Source of the DNA: Ceriagrion tenellum
Taxonomy: Eukaryota > Arthropoda > Insecta > Odonata > Coenagrionidae
Direction: 5' to 3'
NCBI GenBank assembly: GCA_963169105.1
Contig: OY720639.1
Location: forward strand, 96,794,559 to 96,858,558
DNA: 64,000 bases
In this document: positions 47,379 through 58,340 of the stretch, in pieces
Numbering within the stretch: the stretch's first letter is position 1
How the letters are laid out: the number at the start of each line of letters is the position of its first letter
Program-made: the position numbers and the translations under genes
Notes under the pieces: generated by a model
What the model saw: the letters and a program-made list of their open reading frames with translations, nothing else
The model's database searches: none
Told to the model about the DNA's origin: nothing

Positions 47379-48153
47379 GTAATTATAAATGTCTTTTATA
47401 TGAAATCTATTTATGCTATTAAATTGAGAATTTATAAACACAATGCATTTAATAACCCTGTCTCGAGATTGCAGAGATTAGCAAGTGAAGTAAAAGACAT
47501 TGACTTCTGTCTATCTTTGACCCAATATAAAAAAATTATTTATGAAAATACTATGCATGCATCCATGAATGATGTCTAACTAAAATTTGATATCATTGTT
47601 ACCAATTGTTCACCTTCCATTGCACTAGTTTATTTCATATTACTTTGTATTTATCTTTTGAACATGAAATTGTATTTTATTTTGTATTTCTAAAGTGGGT
47701 CCAGTGCGCGTAAATAAACACTTACTTACTGATATCTAAACTTAGAAGCAAGAAACAAGACCAGCCTTCAAAGAGAATCAGGTTTGTGTTGAGGCTTGAC
47801 CCACAACCTAACCATCTCCAAGAGCATGGTTTCAAATCTTGGTGGTGGCATGAATTTTTCAGAATAATCCTGATTCCTCCTTAGTTAACACATGGAAGGT
47901 ACTTTCAAGTGTAGTGCTCCATTATTATTTCAAACGGGCAGATTAAGGTAATTGTTTTTGAGGAGGGATTGGGATTGCTACTGGCAGGGGCATGGAATAC
48001 TTAGTGATACCCATTTTTTTATATTTTCCCAGGAATTACGGGGGGGTTGAACAGATTGTATTACCTACCAATTAAAAATAATTTTCACATATTGAATAAA
48101 AATTCATGTAATATCCTAATTGCTTAATGATTGGACATTTCTTTCACCTCTAG

Positions 48154-48306
48154 ATGGCCCTCGATGTATTAGAATGGAACCCAGATGAAGTTCGGTTTCC
48201 AGTTGAGGGGAAGCTACACTATACACAGCCCACCGACAGCAAGTGGAGGAAGGGTCAGACAGTAAAGCTAGCAGCAGTGAATGCTCTCCTTGTAACTCAT
48301 GGAAAG
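48154..48306 (+). CDS. RhoGEF exon 9 (PH start)
   Basis: 51 codons (residues 1736-1786) starting MALDVLEWNPDEVRFPVEGK, then LHYTQPTDSKWRKGQTVKLA and a strand ending LLVTHGK. Pattern of beta strands 1-3 of a PH domain. Acceptor CACCTCTAG, donor AAGGTAAAA. Confidence 0.9.
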
Positions 48307-48734
48307 GTAAAAAGATGTCTAAAATTCTGATGAAGAGGCTAATTTTTTTTGTTACCTCTATTCAGTCGAAGTATCAATAATTAGCCAGCCAAATTTGCAA
48401 TCAACTGGTCCAGCTGGGAATGTATTCAAGGAATTTCAACGAGGATAGTTCACTAAATGACAGACAATACCCCTCTGGCTGACAGCTGGCCCCTCTATCA
48501 GCCTTTATATTGTTAATGGCTGCTCTCAAGGACATTCCCTGCCACATAATTTCCATTGGTTGAAGTCACATTTGGCCAAATAAATGGCATGAAACTATAA
48601 AAATTAAATTGCTGAATTACATTCAGGTTACATTATTTTTGATCAAATATTCCAAGAAATATTACTCCTCCTAGTATATGTATAACCATATATTAGATAT
48701 GCAGCATGTTCAACATCTCTAATAACTTTTTCAG

Positions 48735-48857
48735 CTGAAGGTGGACTGTAGTGTAGAAATATCAGAGTCAATGCTAATGTTCCCAAGAGACACAGGAATT
48801 AAAGAAGCCGCCCTATTGCTTGTGAAGGAAAAATGCAACAGATACACATTATTAAGG
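48735..48857 (+). CDS. RhoGEF exon 10 (PH middle)
   Basis: 41 codons (residues 1787-1827): starts LKVDCSVEISESMLMFPRDT, contains LLLVKEKCNRYTLLR. Acceptor TTTTTTCAG, donor AGGGTAAGT. The following intron 10 (652 bp) carries a strong 24-bp hairpin at 48959-49011. Confidence 0.9.
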
Positions 48858-48958
48858 GTAAGTTTTTATGCCTCTATAAGTGCTAAAGACTCATTTCCTC
48901 TCTTGAAGAAAAAAACTAAATATTGGGCCGTATCCATTTCTTAAACCACATTTTCGGA

Positions 48959-49011
48959 CATGCTGGATATTTGATCTTTCGCTGTTTGCGAAAGATCAAA
49001 TGTCCAGCATG
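48959..49011. repeat. 24-bp hairpin in RhoGEF intron 10
   Basis: Arms 48959-48982 and 48988-49011 are complementary with a single A/G difference (a G-U pair in one RNA orientation) and a 5-base loop (TGTTT). Position in a transcribed intron would make the hairpin RNA present. Could be a microRNA-like or fold-back transposon relic; no conservation data available. Confidence 0.6.
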
Positions 49012-49509
49012 AAAAATAATCTTGGGTTCCCAAAAAAATCAATGAATTTCAATCATATTTTTCATAAATTTGTTGATCAATTTCCACATATTTTGATGTT
49101 TTCACAAAATCACACTTGGTCATCCAGAGCTAGAGACTCTCTGCTTGAGGGTGATATGAAAATGTGCCAATGCACTGAATTTTTTAAATAAACATGAGGA
49201 AAATTACAACTATAACACATTGATTACATACTTATTTATCAATATATTTAGCCTGAAAATGTCAATTTCCCAGGAATAGAAGTCTAGGGTCAAACTATAT
49301 GTGAGATGTGCAAAAAATCTATATTATTCTGTGCGAAATTAGGAGTTGCATAGCACAAAAGTACATACCATAATAATCCATTATGTGCAAGTCATAGCCA
49401 TAGAATTAAAAAGCTAAGCAGCTCCAACCAATATAGAGGTTTCTGACAGAATATTCCCATATTCCATTCAAGAGAAATAATAATTTTTCAATACCCTCAA
49501 CTTTCACAG

Positions 49510-49611
49510 GAGCCAATGTATTTGGATAGGTGTATCATATGTAAAGAGATGGATTGGGATGACTGCTTTGAGGTGCAAGAGCTGTCTACAAAAGACACCT
49601 ATATATTTAAG
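49510..49611 (+). CDS. RhoGEF exon 11 (PH, late strands)
   Basis: 34 codons (residues 1828-1861): starts EPMYLDRCIICKEMDWDDCF, ends TKDTYIFK. Matches late PH beta strands (ligand-facing FEV..L). Acceptor TTTCACAG, donor AAGGTAAGA. Intron 11 (1454 bp, 49612-51065) has no recognised element. Confidence 0.9.
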
Positions 49612-51065
49612 GTAAGAAACATCACCTTCCTGTACATTAAAACTATGTATTCCTTTAAACAGGTACTTATTTATAAGAAGATTGGTGGTGACAGGAACCA
49701 GTAAAGTTCCAGAGTCCCTGATTTCCTAATTTTCTTGAGATTTAAAACTCTTGAAGCTAAAAATACCTGGTCATTTTTTGCATCACTCTGGTGCACAATT
49801 ACCATTTTTAGCTACGTACCAACAATTAAGTCAATAGCCTTTAATTCTAAATGACATGAAACGTGGGAAACACGATGATGGTCACAATAATGTCAGTGTC
49901 CAAACATGAGTTTTGAGGATGGTTCTTAGATCAGAGTCAAATTGATCAATGATTTTTCCAGGAACATTGGTTCAGACACCACCTTGAAGTCAGTAGCTAT
50001 CTTAAATTGCATCCCTGAAAAACACAAGCTTTCTTCTATTCTTAAAATTAATATGATTTTTCTTTTCCCAAGAAGAAAACTTCTACTCCAAGCCCATAGC
50101 CATACAAGTGGATGTACCAATCATACATCAGAACGCCATCCACAAATCCAAAATGACTAACCAAATACCATTTCAAATAGAAGTCTTAGAACAACATTAG
50201 GTCGACCAAGGTCATTTTGTTTTGATCACTATTTTTTCCTGACAATAATGATCCGCTACAATCACTGCTTAAACTTCCAAATGCACCTACGTAAAGGATA
50301 CACAATTCTATTACTATGACAATCTTTCCTTTTCAAACGCCACACCAATTTTTGTACCCAATTAATAAATTTCAACAAGGCAATAACCTTCCAATCGCCC
50401 TGTTGACATTTAATTATATGACTAAGACAAATTTACGGTGGTAATTTTAATTTTTTCCTTAGTACATTAAGGCCAATTAATTATATTGATTTATTTTCAT
50501 GGGTCATATTCAAATAAATGCAGTCTTACAATGTATAGAGTTTTCATAACATTTTTCTTTGAAAATACTGGCAGGGGTTAAACAAAACTTCAGGTTCTGG
50601 ATACTTAAGTTAAACCTTTTCATTTGTCCTGAAATAACAACAATCACATAGTATTACAGAGATGCAACCCATCTAAATTTTATAGCTATCCCAATTTATT
50701 TTAAGCCGCTGAAAAGAAAACATAAGCTATGAAAGTTTGCTTCCCATAAAATTTACAGTAGGAAGGTACTTCTGCCTAACTATTCAGTAAATAATGAATC
50801 CTAATCCAAATCCTTGATAGTGGCTTGCTTCACAATATATACATACATGAATCTTGATGAGAAAATGGTTCCTGTCAGTTGAGGAGAAGATTTGTACTAT
50901 GTATTTTGCATCCAGAAATATTAAAAAAATACACATGAAAACACTCATTACCAAATGTTCCAGAAATTTTTAACTCATCACCAGCTGAAAATGCGGTGAA
51001 TAAAAAAAATAGTACAAAACACAGGCTATAACCCAAAGTGACCACTGGATTTCTTTACCTTTCAG

Positions 51066-51194
51066 GCAGAAACCATGGAAGTAACACGCCAGTGGTATCA
51101 AGAGCTGCAGTATCACGCTTTGGGTCAAGGTCCTTGGAGGAAGAGACGCAATGCTCTAGCCAACATAATGATCAATAGTATGGCACGCAGCTGA
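51066..51194 (+). CDS. RhoGEF exon 12 (PH C-terminal helix and stop)
   Basis: 42 codons plus TGA (residues 1862-1903): AETMEVTRQWYQELQYHALG contains the invariant Trp of the PH C-terminal helix, followed by a basic tail (GPWRKRRNALANIMINSM) and MARS-stop. The tail is short, with no PDZ-binding consensus. Confidence 0.93.
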   Translation, partial: AETMEVTRQWYQELQYHALGQGPWRKRRNALANIMINSMARS

Positions 51195-52112
51195 AGCAAT
51201 TATAGAAGATAGTCTTAAACATTGATTGCTTAGTACTGATCATGCTGTCCAACAGCTAATGCAATACCGACATACTTATTTCTATAAGTCATGTAAGGTT
51301 AGGAAAGTTCATTAATGGACAGCATTTCCAGAGAATAATTTAAATAATCCCATATTCCAAGGGAGAAAACTCCAAAATATATTTATTTGCTTCCTGAACA
51401 CAACTCTAAGTCCAATTTATACAGTGTTGGCATCACAATCTTGAGAGCAGTTAAGGTTGCTTCCTCCAAAACTGACTGGGTTAACTACAAGTCAGTATGG
51501 ATATGAGTAATCAACTGTTAGCTCAATCCACTCTTAACAAAATAATACTATATTAAGATGTTCTGGAATGAGTTTAGGACTAGACAGAGTTTAGCCACTT
51601 ATGTTACATGAAAAAACAAGCCAATTGATTCAAACATGAATAATTGTTTAAAGTGTATATTTTGATGGAGCAGCTGTTTAGAAGACTGAATATTTAATAC
51701 AGTTGTGTCGAATGGAAATGGGAATAACAATTAGGCCTTTTAGTGTTTAAACATTTTGATTTTGGATTTAAGTCTCTTAAGCTGTGTATCCAAAATCTTT
51801 CATTCTGTGATACTTGTTAGTTTAATCTTCCTATTACTACATTATAAAAAAATGTGTATAGATGTATCATATTGATGTTCATGAAGTGTTTTGCCAGCAG
51901 TCTCTATGAAAGAAAAAGTAATGCACTGACCACCACTTAGAAGCTTCAAAATCTGAATGCATCTAGTGAGTGAAATTCATCTATTTGACCTATGCATCTT
52001 CCTTGGTAGACAATAAAAGTGTTGAAAGTGGACATGAACCTGTGTTAAATAAAAACAATATGTACATTTTTTGGAGTATTTTATTACTGTTAAATAAAGA
52101 ACTGTGAATAAA
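51195..52112 (+). terminator. RhoGEF 3'UTR and polyadenylation signals
   Basis: Non-coding AT-rich sequence after the stop. AATAAA hexamers occur at 52012-52017, 52093-52098 and 52107-52112, with T-rich sequence between them. The last pair is the likeliest cleavage signal; the 3'UTR would be about 0.9 kb. Confidence 0.6.
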
Positions 52113-53839
52113 TAGGTGTTATCTGCAGCACACCTATAAAAAGGCAATTTTCATAAAGAATATAAACCAGTTAGAACAGGACTTTTCCACCACCTAACTT
52201 CAAAAAATGACTCCAAGCTACCTAATCCACGTCAAAGCTCATGCTACATTATTTTTCAGATTTCAAAGAGGCTAGTTTGGCCATCATGGCAAATATGAAC
52301 TCTTAAGATGACTCCATTACCAAACACTTAGGTATGTCACTGTTTAGAGCTGTGAGGATACTCGCAGAATTCCAAAGCATAGGGTTCACACACATGAGAC
52401 TGCCTTGCAAGACCTCCTCACAATGCTTACCTAATGAAAAGAATTCCCTAGAACAAAAGAGTGCAAGAAGCCTCGTATCATGCACAACTGCCCCACCAGT
52501 GAGCCTAATCACATCCTGTTTTGAATGCACTCAAAGTTGCACAGCAGCAATAACCTGCAGTGGGGAAGGTTGTTGCTTCCTTTATATTTTTCCCACATCT
52601 TGCAATACATTCTCCTCTTCAAATTTAACAGTTTACATTGAATTTATGACAAATCGAGTCTATTCATATATTACAGTCCACTTCACCAGCAAAACAACAC
52701 AGGTTTCACATTTAGCAGTCTGAGAATACAGAAAAATAGCCACATAAACACTACTCACTATCACAATGAGGATGAAATTCCAAGAAAGCAGGTTTTTCAA
52801 AAAAATTTCATTAATATGAGGCCTACTTCCAAGCTTGGGCCCTCACGCTGACTTCAAACAACAGAGGTTTCGTAATTATGGAGTTTCATTGATGGGAGGT
52901 AATTTTAAAAGTATATACCATACATGCCAATGTCCAAGACTTCATAATAAAAGGAGATATTCGTAAAATGAAGGTTCTTTGCAGAGGTTATATGGCATAG
53001 ATTCTTGAAGAAAGAGAAACAGACACAATGGTTAAAATGCTGGTGACAATTTTCCCATTTTTCTCTTTCTCAACTTCCTATCCCACCCTTGAATATCAAT
53101 ATACATAAAGCAGAGATTTTTGTGAAACAATACCTGGATGATGGCATAAAAGCCAAAGCCTTGGATGGTGGTAATTGGAAGTGTGGAAATTACAACCACT
53201 TTTACTGTTTCTTTTTCAACAAGATGATTTTTTTTAGGACCAATGACTTTTTTAGTTCGGTAGACATTTTTTTCCAAGAAATTTTTGAACAGCTTTGCTA
53301 GATCAAGGTTTTTGTGTTTTATGTCAAATAAGTCCCTGATTCACCAAAATTACATGCATTGAATCTAGAGTATACCACTTGTTGAGCATGTAACCATAGC
53401 TAGACAGATCTGCTTAGTGGGTAAGTGGATAGGTAATAGTAAGTAATTGATGCAAACACAAGACTCTAAGAAGAATTATACTACACCCTCACCATGTCCT
53501 CTCATTAAAAACAGAAAAAGCACTCAGCAGGTTAACACTTATTTATGTACAGTAAGCTTCCACGATAATTTTGTAGTCATTTACACAAATAATACACATA
53601 GGAAAATGAAAGAAGAGGTGATACCATAAAATGCTTCTATCATTCACAGGCCCACATCATGACTTTACCCCATAGTTCACTTATAATTTACAACAACAAC
53701 GTAACAACTTACAATAGAACAGGAAAAGGGGAAAACGAATGTATCCAACAAAACGCAAAGCGAAATCTACAGCTAAACACATTTTGATGATGTCAAAAAA
53801 TGATTATAAAACATTTCACCCATAAAAGAGTCCCACACC
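52113..53839. other. Intergenic, nothing recognised
   Basis: One 129-codon open frame (52334-52723, plus) and several of 60-80 codons, none with recognisable domain or splice context. No repeats seen. Confidence 0.4.
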
Positions 53840-54255
53840 ATTTGAAGATTCTGAGACCACAAAAAAAGTAACAGCAAACAAGTTTACATTCCACCTCAGA
53901 CCAAGCCGAGAATTATATGAGAAGTTGGAGAAGATTTCGACAGCAGTAAAGAAAAGAATAATGGCTTTCCATAGATACATCAGAAAAGTGGAACCAGAAA
54001 GGTCAGTAAACAATATCCTCATCTTCCTGAAGAATGTGAAAACACAAACACCATGGGTGAAAGAAGTCTATCAGGATATACATTATGTTGGCTTAGGTAT
54101 GAGGACATAGGAAATGGGAAATTTTTCAAAATAAGAGTTGTGGAGGTGAAAGATCAGGCTAATGAGAAACCAAGAACAGAAAGGAAGGTATTCTCAAAGG
54201 AAGAACAGGTACGAGAGAGTCAGAGAATGGGGGAATACTGGCAAATGGTATAAGA
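53840..54255 (+). pseudogene. Non-LTR retrotransposon C-terminal remnant
   Basis: Frame 53925-54110 encodes STAVKKRIMAFHRYIRKVEP followed by LIFLKNVKTQTPWVKEV. After a frameshift, KNRV-like FFKIRVVEVKDQ and ERKVFSKEEQVRESQRM continue to a stop. This matches the tail of retrotransposon ORF2 proteins (pattern KRI.F..HI.R....R......K....W..E). The frameshift makes it a pseudogene. Confidence 0.5.
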
Positions 54256-55317
54256 ACATATAAAATTGAAGTATGCTGTGTTAGTGCACCCTATAGGTGG
54301 CAGTAATGAATAATAAAAATATGATACTGATCAAACAGGGAAAATATTTAATGCGAGATTATAAATCCACGCATCAATGTACTCGATTAGTTAAGAAATA
54401 CCATTATTGTTACCCCCCACCCCACAGTTACACAATAAAAAAAGTCCCATGTCATTTCCAGCTCGAGGTTAGATCGGTGATGGCAAGGGAGAATACTGTG
54501 GGGAATGTAGTGGTGGTTGGAAAAAAGCTGGTAAAAGCATCAGCCTGCTTTTAACTTCCTCTTCTAGGTCAATCATCTTCTACCTGTTGGGTGTTGAGGT
54601 TTTGCAAAGAGCATGCCATTCATCCTGTCATGAACGATCACCCCAATTTTGGCCCAAAGATTTACATCCTGAACAGACAGAGGACTACAAAGACTTTCCA
54701 TAAGGTGCCCAAATAGCTGTCCAAATGATATCGAAGAATCTCTAACAATGCCAGGATGAAAATCTCCCTCTACAGGATGATGTCAGTATTCAAGCCACCA
54801 CACCAACCTGGGGCATTTCTCTATGTAACTTCTTTCACCTGTACACTAACATTGATTGCTATTTCTACACTGGTGAGTCTGAAAATCTTCATTTCTCAAT
54901 TTTTGATGGTATTCACGAAATATACTATTAAGCACTTGATTTACATCTGACAATTGTCAACTTCCAGAGAGCCAATTATAAGCTACTGAGGTTACTTATA
55001 TATATTCACAGCTGCTAGCTTAGATAACTAAAAAGATAGCCTGCTCAGAAAGATCAGGTGTATAGACTTGCCAATATCGATAGTCTATAGGGTAGACAAC
55101 ATTCATTGGTGGTCAATACATATTGCAGAATAACCACTCTCTAGGTCTGTATAATCCTTTCCTCCTCCATTCGACCCTAAATGTGAAAACTTTCCTTTGT
55201 CCGAACTCATGTAAGAGCCTAGCTTCCAACATGGCATTCATCATCCCTTCAATGAGACATCACTTGAATATCAAACATTATGGGATACAAATGAACCAAA
55301 ACATTGTGACATATACA
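54256..55317. other. Intergenic, nothing recognised
   Basis: AT-rich with short frames only (64-85 codons); no repeat or exon supported. Confidence 0.4.
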
Positions 55318-55692
55318 TCATGATCTAAAAAAAACGAACTTTACTTGTTTAGCGTAGCGAAACAAGTCGCATACTAGGGTAAAGAGAGCAGTTGTATGGA
55401 GCAAAAATTTCAAATTTCTGAGAGAAAAGTGATATGAGTCGAGTGTTATTTCAGAGTTCATCTCTGAAATTTTTGCAGTATGAATGGAATGTGTCAGCTG
55501 CCCATAAACTAATGGAGGCACTAAATAGATAAACAATATTACAATACAAGAGGTCAAAGTATGCAAAAAATGAAACCACCAAAAGTACTTTCCAATATCT
55601 TTGTATCTTATAATACAGGTTGTTGGGAAGGCAAGTAAAATCATCTCATTTCCTGTATTTTTACAAAGGCCATGCAAAGGATGATATTTCAT
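55318..55692 (-). CDS. Possible membrane-protein fragment (gustatory-receptor-like?)
   Basis: A 124-codon minus-strand frame encodes a strongly hydrophobic segment (HFLHTLTSCIVILFIYLVPP) and then YHFSLRNLKFLLHTTALFTL. The order, a transmembrane helix followed by a short loop with E and FS.....L, then a helix with ALF.L, recalls the C-terminal part of insect gustatory receptors, but the diagnostic final TYxxxLxQF is absent. No start context or splice partner found. Could be a relic exon or chance. Confidence 0.15.
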   Translation of the reverse strand: MKYHPLHGLCKNTGNEMILLAFPTTCIIRYKDIGKYFWWFHFLHTLTSCIVILFIYLVPPLVYGQLTHSIHTAKISEMNSEITLDSYHFSLRNLKFLLHTTALFTLVCDLFRYAKQVKFVFFRS

Positions 55693-55996
55693 ACCCCTGA
55701 ATACCTATCATATTTCACACCTGAATTGGATTTCATCTTAATATGAAACATATCAACAAACGATTTTTTTTCATCATTGCCAACTTGCGCCTGCATAACA
55801 TTCATAATCAGTGAGAGGACTCAAAGAAAAACTGATGTTAGAAGGGAACAAATTTTTTTAAAGCATCACTTCGAATGGAAGAGGATGCTCATCAACCTCA
55901 TCAAACTTCAGCACTCACCAAAAACATGTCAGAAAATTTTAATCATGAAAGTATATTAAAGTAAAATACAGATAACAGCTACTGTGTAAAGACCTA

Positions 55997-56299
55997 ATGT
56001 ATAATTTCACCTTGTCTCATTTAACCTTGAAACACCATGAGTTGTTTGACACCTTTCCCAATATGATGGAATATCTATATCCAGGAACATCCGCCGAAGT
56101 TCGGGATTACAATTTCGGAAAAGCTAAGCTATCTTATGAGGAAATCAAGAAAATCCAGATACGTCAGTGCACTTTAATTCAACAGTATTTAACAAACAAC
56201 ACATATCATAGGACGCAATATGTTCCCAAAATCGTCAGAATTGACTTTGAAACACTATACCCGAAACATGATCGCCATACAAGACTTGATCAATTATAA
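55997..56299 (+). CDS. Unrecognised open frame or terminal exon
   Basis: 100 codons ending in TAA. The part from about 56090 (GTSAEVRDYNFGKAKLSYEE, then VPKIVRIDFETLYPKHDRH) has protein-like composition and follows a CTATATCCAG that could serve as a splice acceptor, so it may be a last exon. It converges on the UMP-CMP kinase gene. Family unknown; no upstream exon found. Confidence 0.25.
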   Translation: MYNFTLSHLTLKHHELFDTFPNMMEYLYPGTSAEVRDYNFGKAKLSYEEIKKIQIRQCTLIQQYLTNNTYHRTQYVPKIVRIDFETLYPKHDRHTRLDQL

Positions 56300-56849
56300 C
56301 CCAACACTATTTACAAGGTAAACATAAATAATTGGTAAATCGTTTGATTTTAATCTCACTCGTCTCGGAAATTACTCTAAAATAGCATTACAATCTACAA
56401 TTTTTTTTACTTACTAAATAACTATAATAATCGGTACTCTACAGGAACTTCCGTCACATACCATGACGGATGTTCCATACATATTTAGACACACACCCAA
56501 GGCATTAGGGAAATTAAATACATAAATTACAAGAGGGTAAGTTAATACAAACATCCACCCCCTCAATAAAATTCATCTAATAGCGTATTTGTCGCAACCA
56601 TGATAGAAAGTTAAAACATTTTCTAAAAAATAAAATGCTGAATCGTCATCAATGCTGAATCAAGGTAACTCCACATGATTAACAGAACTTACAACTCGTA
56701 CTTAAGCCTAGAGACGCACAAAATGACCCCATTCAGTAAATAGTTTCCATGTGCACAACTGAAGAGTGGTCTACTTTAACGCTGGAAGATAATATAAACA
56801 GAAATATAATAAAATTAAAGCATTATAAAAATAATGCAGAGTCACTATT
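56300..56849. other. 3' flank of UMP-CMP kinase
   Basis: AT-rich; contains the presumed 3'UTR of the minus-strand kinase. An ATTAAA-type signal on the minus strand lies near 56352. No other feature. Confidence 0.4.
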
Positions 56850-57440
56850 TTAAGCCGTATCACCGCTATTCTCTTTTTCAAAAATACATTTTACGTCAGC
56901 AAACACTTCATCTGCGCCCTTGTTGGCAGAGACCTTTCTAAGCAAATTCAAGGACTTGTAATGCTCTATTATGGGCATAGTATCGTTAACATACGTGTCA
57001 AACCTCTTTTTCAAACTATCAATGTTATCATCTGATCTTCCGCTGCCAGCGGAACCCCGCTTCAAACACCGCTCTAAACAAACCTCTTGGGGGCACTCAA
57101 AATAAAGAACAAACTGGAGGTGGACCTCATTTGACATTTTCTTGTTCCATCCATTGAGGTTCTCTTCACTCCGCGGAAAACCATCAATTAAGAAATGCTG
57201 CGAATCGGTCTTTTCCATGGCTTCCTTCAAGAGGCTGCAGGTAATTTCCACGGGAACTATTTTGCCGTTCCTTATGTAATCTTCGATGAGTTCACCATGC
57301 TTGGAGTTCGGTTTCGCCCTTTCTTCTCTTAAAAGATCACCCGCCGAAAGGTGAATATAGCCGAAATTCTGGACGATCTTCTCACACTGAGTGCCTTTGC
57401 CAGAACCTGGCCCGCCCAGAACGAACACCACTTTCTTCAT
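56850..57440 (-). CDS. UMP-CMP kinase
   Basis: A 196-residue protein, the usual length for animal cytosolic UMP-CMP kinases, which phosphorylate UMP, CMP and dCMP with ATP. It begins MKKVVFVLGGPGSGKGTQC with the Walker A P-loop. The NMP-binding part has SAGDLLREE, GKIVPVEIT and DGFPRSEEN, the FPR arginine being substrate-binding. LKRGSAGSGRSDDN is the short LID of this family with catalytic arginines, and FDTY and P.IEHY follow. The coding sequence is one exon. Upstream, a 62-bp GT-AG intron (57504-57565) separates a 5'UTR exon; the frame upstream of the ATG stays open to a TAG without another ATG, so the chosen start is firm. No transit peptide. Confidence 0.93.
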   Translation of the reverse strand: MKKVVFVLGGPGSGKGTQCEKIVQNFGYIHLSAGDLLREERAKPNSKHGELIEDYIRNGKIVPVEITCSLLKEAMEKTDSQHFLIDGFPRSEENLNGWNKKMSNEVHLQFVLYFECPQEVCLERCLKRGSAGSGRSDDNIDSLKKRFDTYVNDTMPIIEHYKSLNLLRKVSANKGADEVFADVKCIFEKENSGDTA

Positions 57441-57503
57441 TTCAGCGAGGGACGGAATAACCCTGCTTATTAGAGCAAAAGTACGAATCAGGTTGCCGTG
57501 TTT

Positions 57504-57565
57504 CTGAAAAAAATAGGAGGGAAATCTTAAATGTACTTTGATAGCAATACTTTGAAGGATCTTAC
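57504..57565 (-). other. 5'UTR intron of UMP-CMP kinase
   Basis: On the minus strand, donor TTTCAGTAAGATC and acceptor CCTATTTTTTTCAGAAAC bound a 62-bp intron with a good polypyrimidine tract. Short introns of this size are common in insects. The upstream UTR exon starts at 57566; its 5' end is unknown. Confidence 0.55.
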
Positions 57566-58055
57566 TGAAAGCGAAGCCACTATACCGAAGAGAAACTCAA
57601 GGATAGCGTAGCTCTGAGGACTGACGTAAACTGTTATGAGCTACACGATAATCGATAGAAACCGCTGGCACAACTGCGATCTTCTGTGTCACGCTCGGGA
57701 TGAGTTTGGCTAAATGCAGAAAATATAAAGTCTCCAAATTTAATATCTATTCATATATCCCCAAAAAGCATTCATATTTCTCCTTCATCCAGAATAATAT
57801 TACAAATAATCATTAATTCAACATGATTTTAAACGGAAGCGAGCTGTCATTGGAAAAAGTAGGTCATCACCATATTATCATTTAAGGCATACCAAACCAA
57901 GAAAGTTTTATGAATAATCCGTAGTACGTGTATTGTTCATTTCCCTATATTTTATCATTCGAGTTCAGTCAAAAATGCGCACTAAAGTACAAATGTGTGC
58001 ACATTTCATCCTCTTATATTTAAGTTAGAACAGACGAATACTTACGTGCGCAATC
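57566..58055. promoter_or_regulatory. Probable promoter region of UMP-CMP kinase, possibly bidirectional
   Basis: Contains the first non-coding exon of the minus-strand kinase (57566 to about 57720, moderately GC-rich) and then AT-rich sequence up to a plus-strand open frame at 58056. No TATA or initiator could be assigned with confidence. If the exon at 58056 is real, the two genes are head to head. Confidence 0.35.
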
Positions 58056-58340
58056 ATGTTACTATCTACCGCTCGTTTTAAATGGTTACTTCTGATTCGA
58101 CAACTGATGGCCACGGCTGATGACCCTTCCTTAAACAAAAAAATAAAGTGTCGGGAGGGCGCAGAATATTTCAGAAACGATAACTCGAACGATCGAGTAC
58201 GGCTAATGGAAGGGGCGAGTCAAATCAGAATAGCATATCCAAATCTCATTCACGAAGTTATGCAAAATAAATTTCAACCTACAGTCAGTCAGTTCAAACC
58301 TTTCTACACAGCCTCATGGTTGCAGCGCTTTATTAAAGGA
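58056..58340 (+). CDS. Possible first exon, unrecognised protein
   Basis: From ATG at 58056, 95 codons run to RFIKG followed directly by GTAAGTGCC, a near-perfect splice donor at a codon boundary. The N-terminus (MLLSTARFKWLLLIRQLMAT) is basic, hydrophobic and poor in acids, as in mitochondrial targeting peptides (inference). The remainder (ASQIRIAYPNLIHEVMQNKF) is protein-like but I do not know the family. No second exon was found. Confidence 0.3.

Larger units (their letters stand above)
27976..51194 (+). other. Dbl-family Rho guanine-nucleotide exchange factor gene (5' partial)
   Basis: Twelve exons with AG/GT borders and compatible phases splice into 5709 coding bases (1903 residues) plus TGA at 51192-51194. 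The product would activate Rho-family GTPases by exchanging GDP for GTP through its DH domain (about residues 1505-1697), with a PH domain (about 1736-1895) for membrane contact or regulation. The N-terminal 1470 residues are mostly disordered: glycine-, proline- and acid-rich. A CxxC-x19-CxxC module (1474-1500) lies just before DH. Domain order and the motif RNDSGVGSETSKSS suggest the insect GEFmeso-type subfamily, but that is recollection and uncertain, so no symbol is given. The first exon found starts in phase 0 after an AG and has no start codon context, so the true N-terminus lies upstream. Confidence 0.9.
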
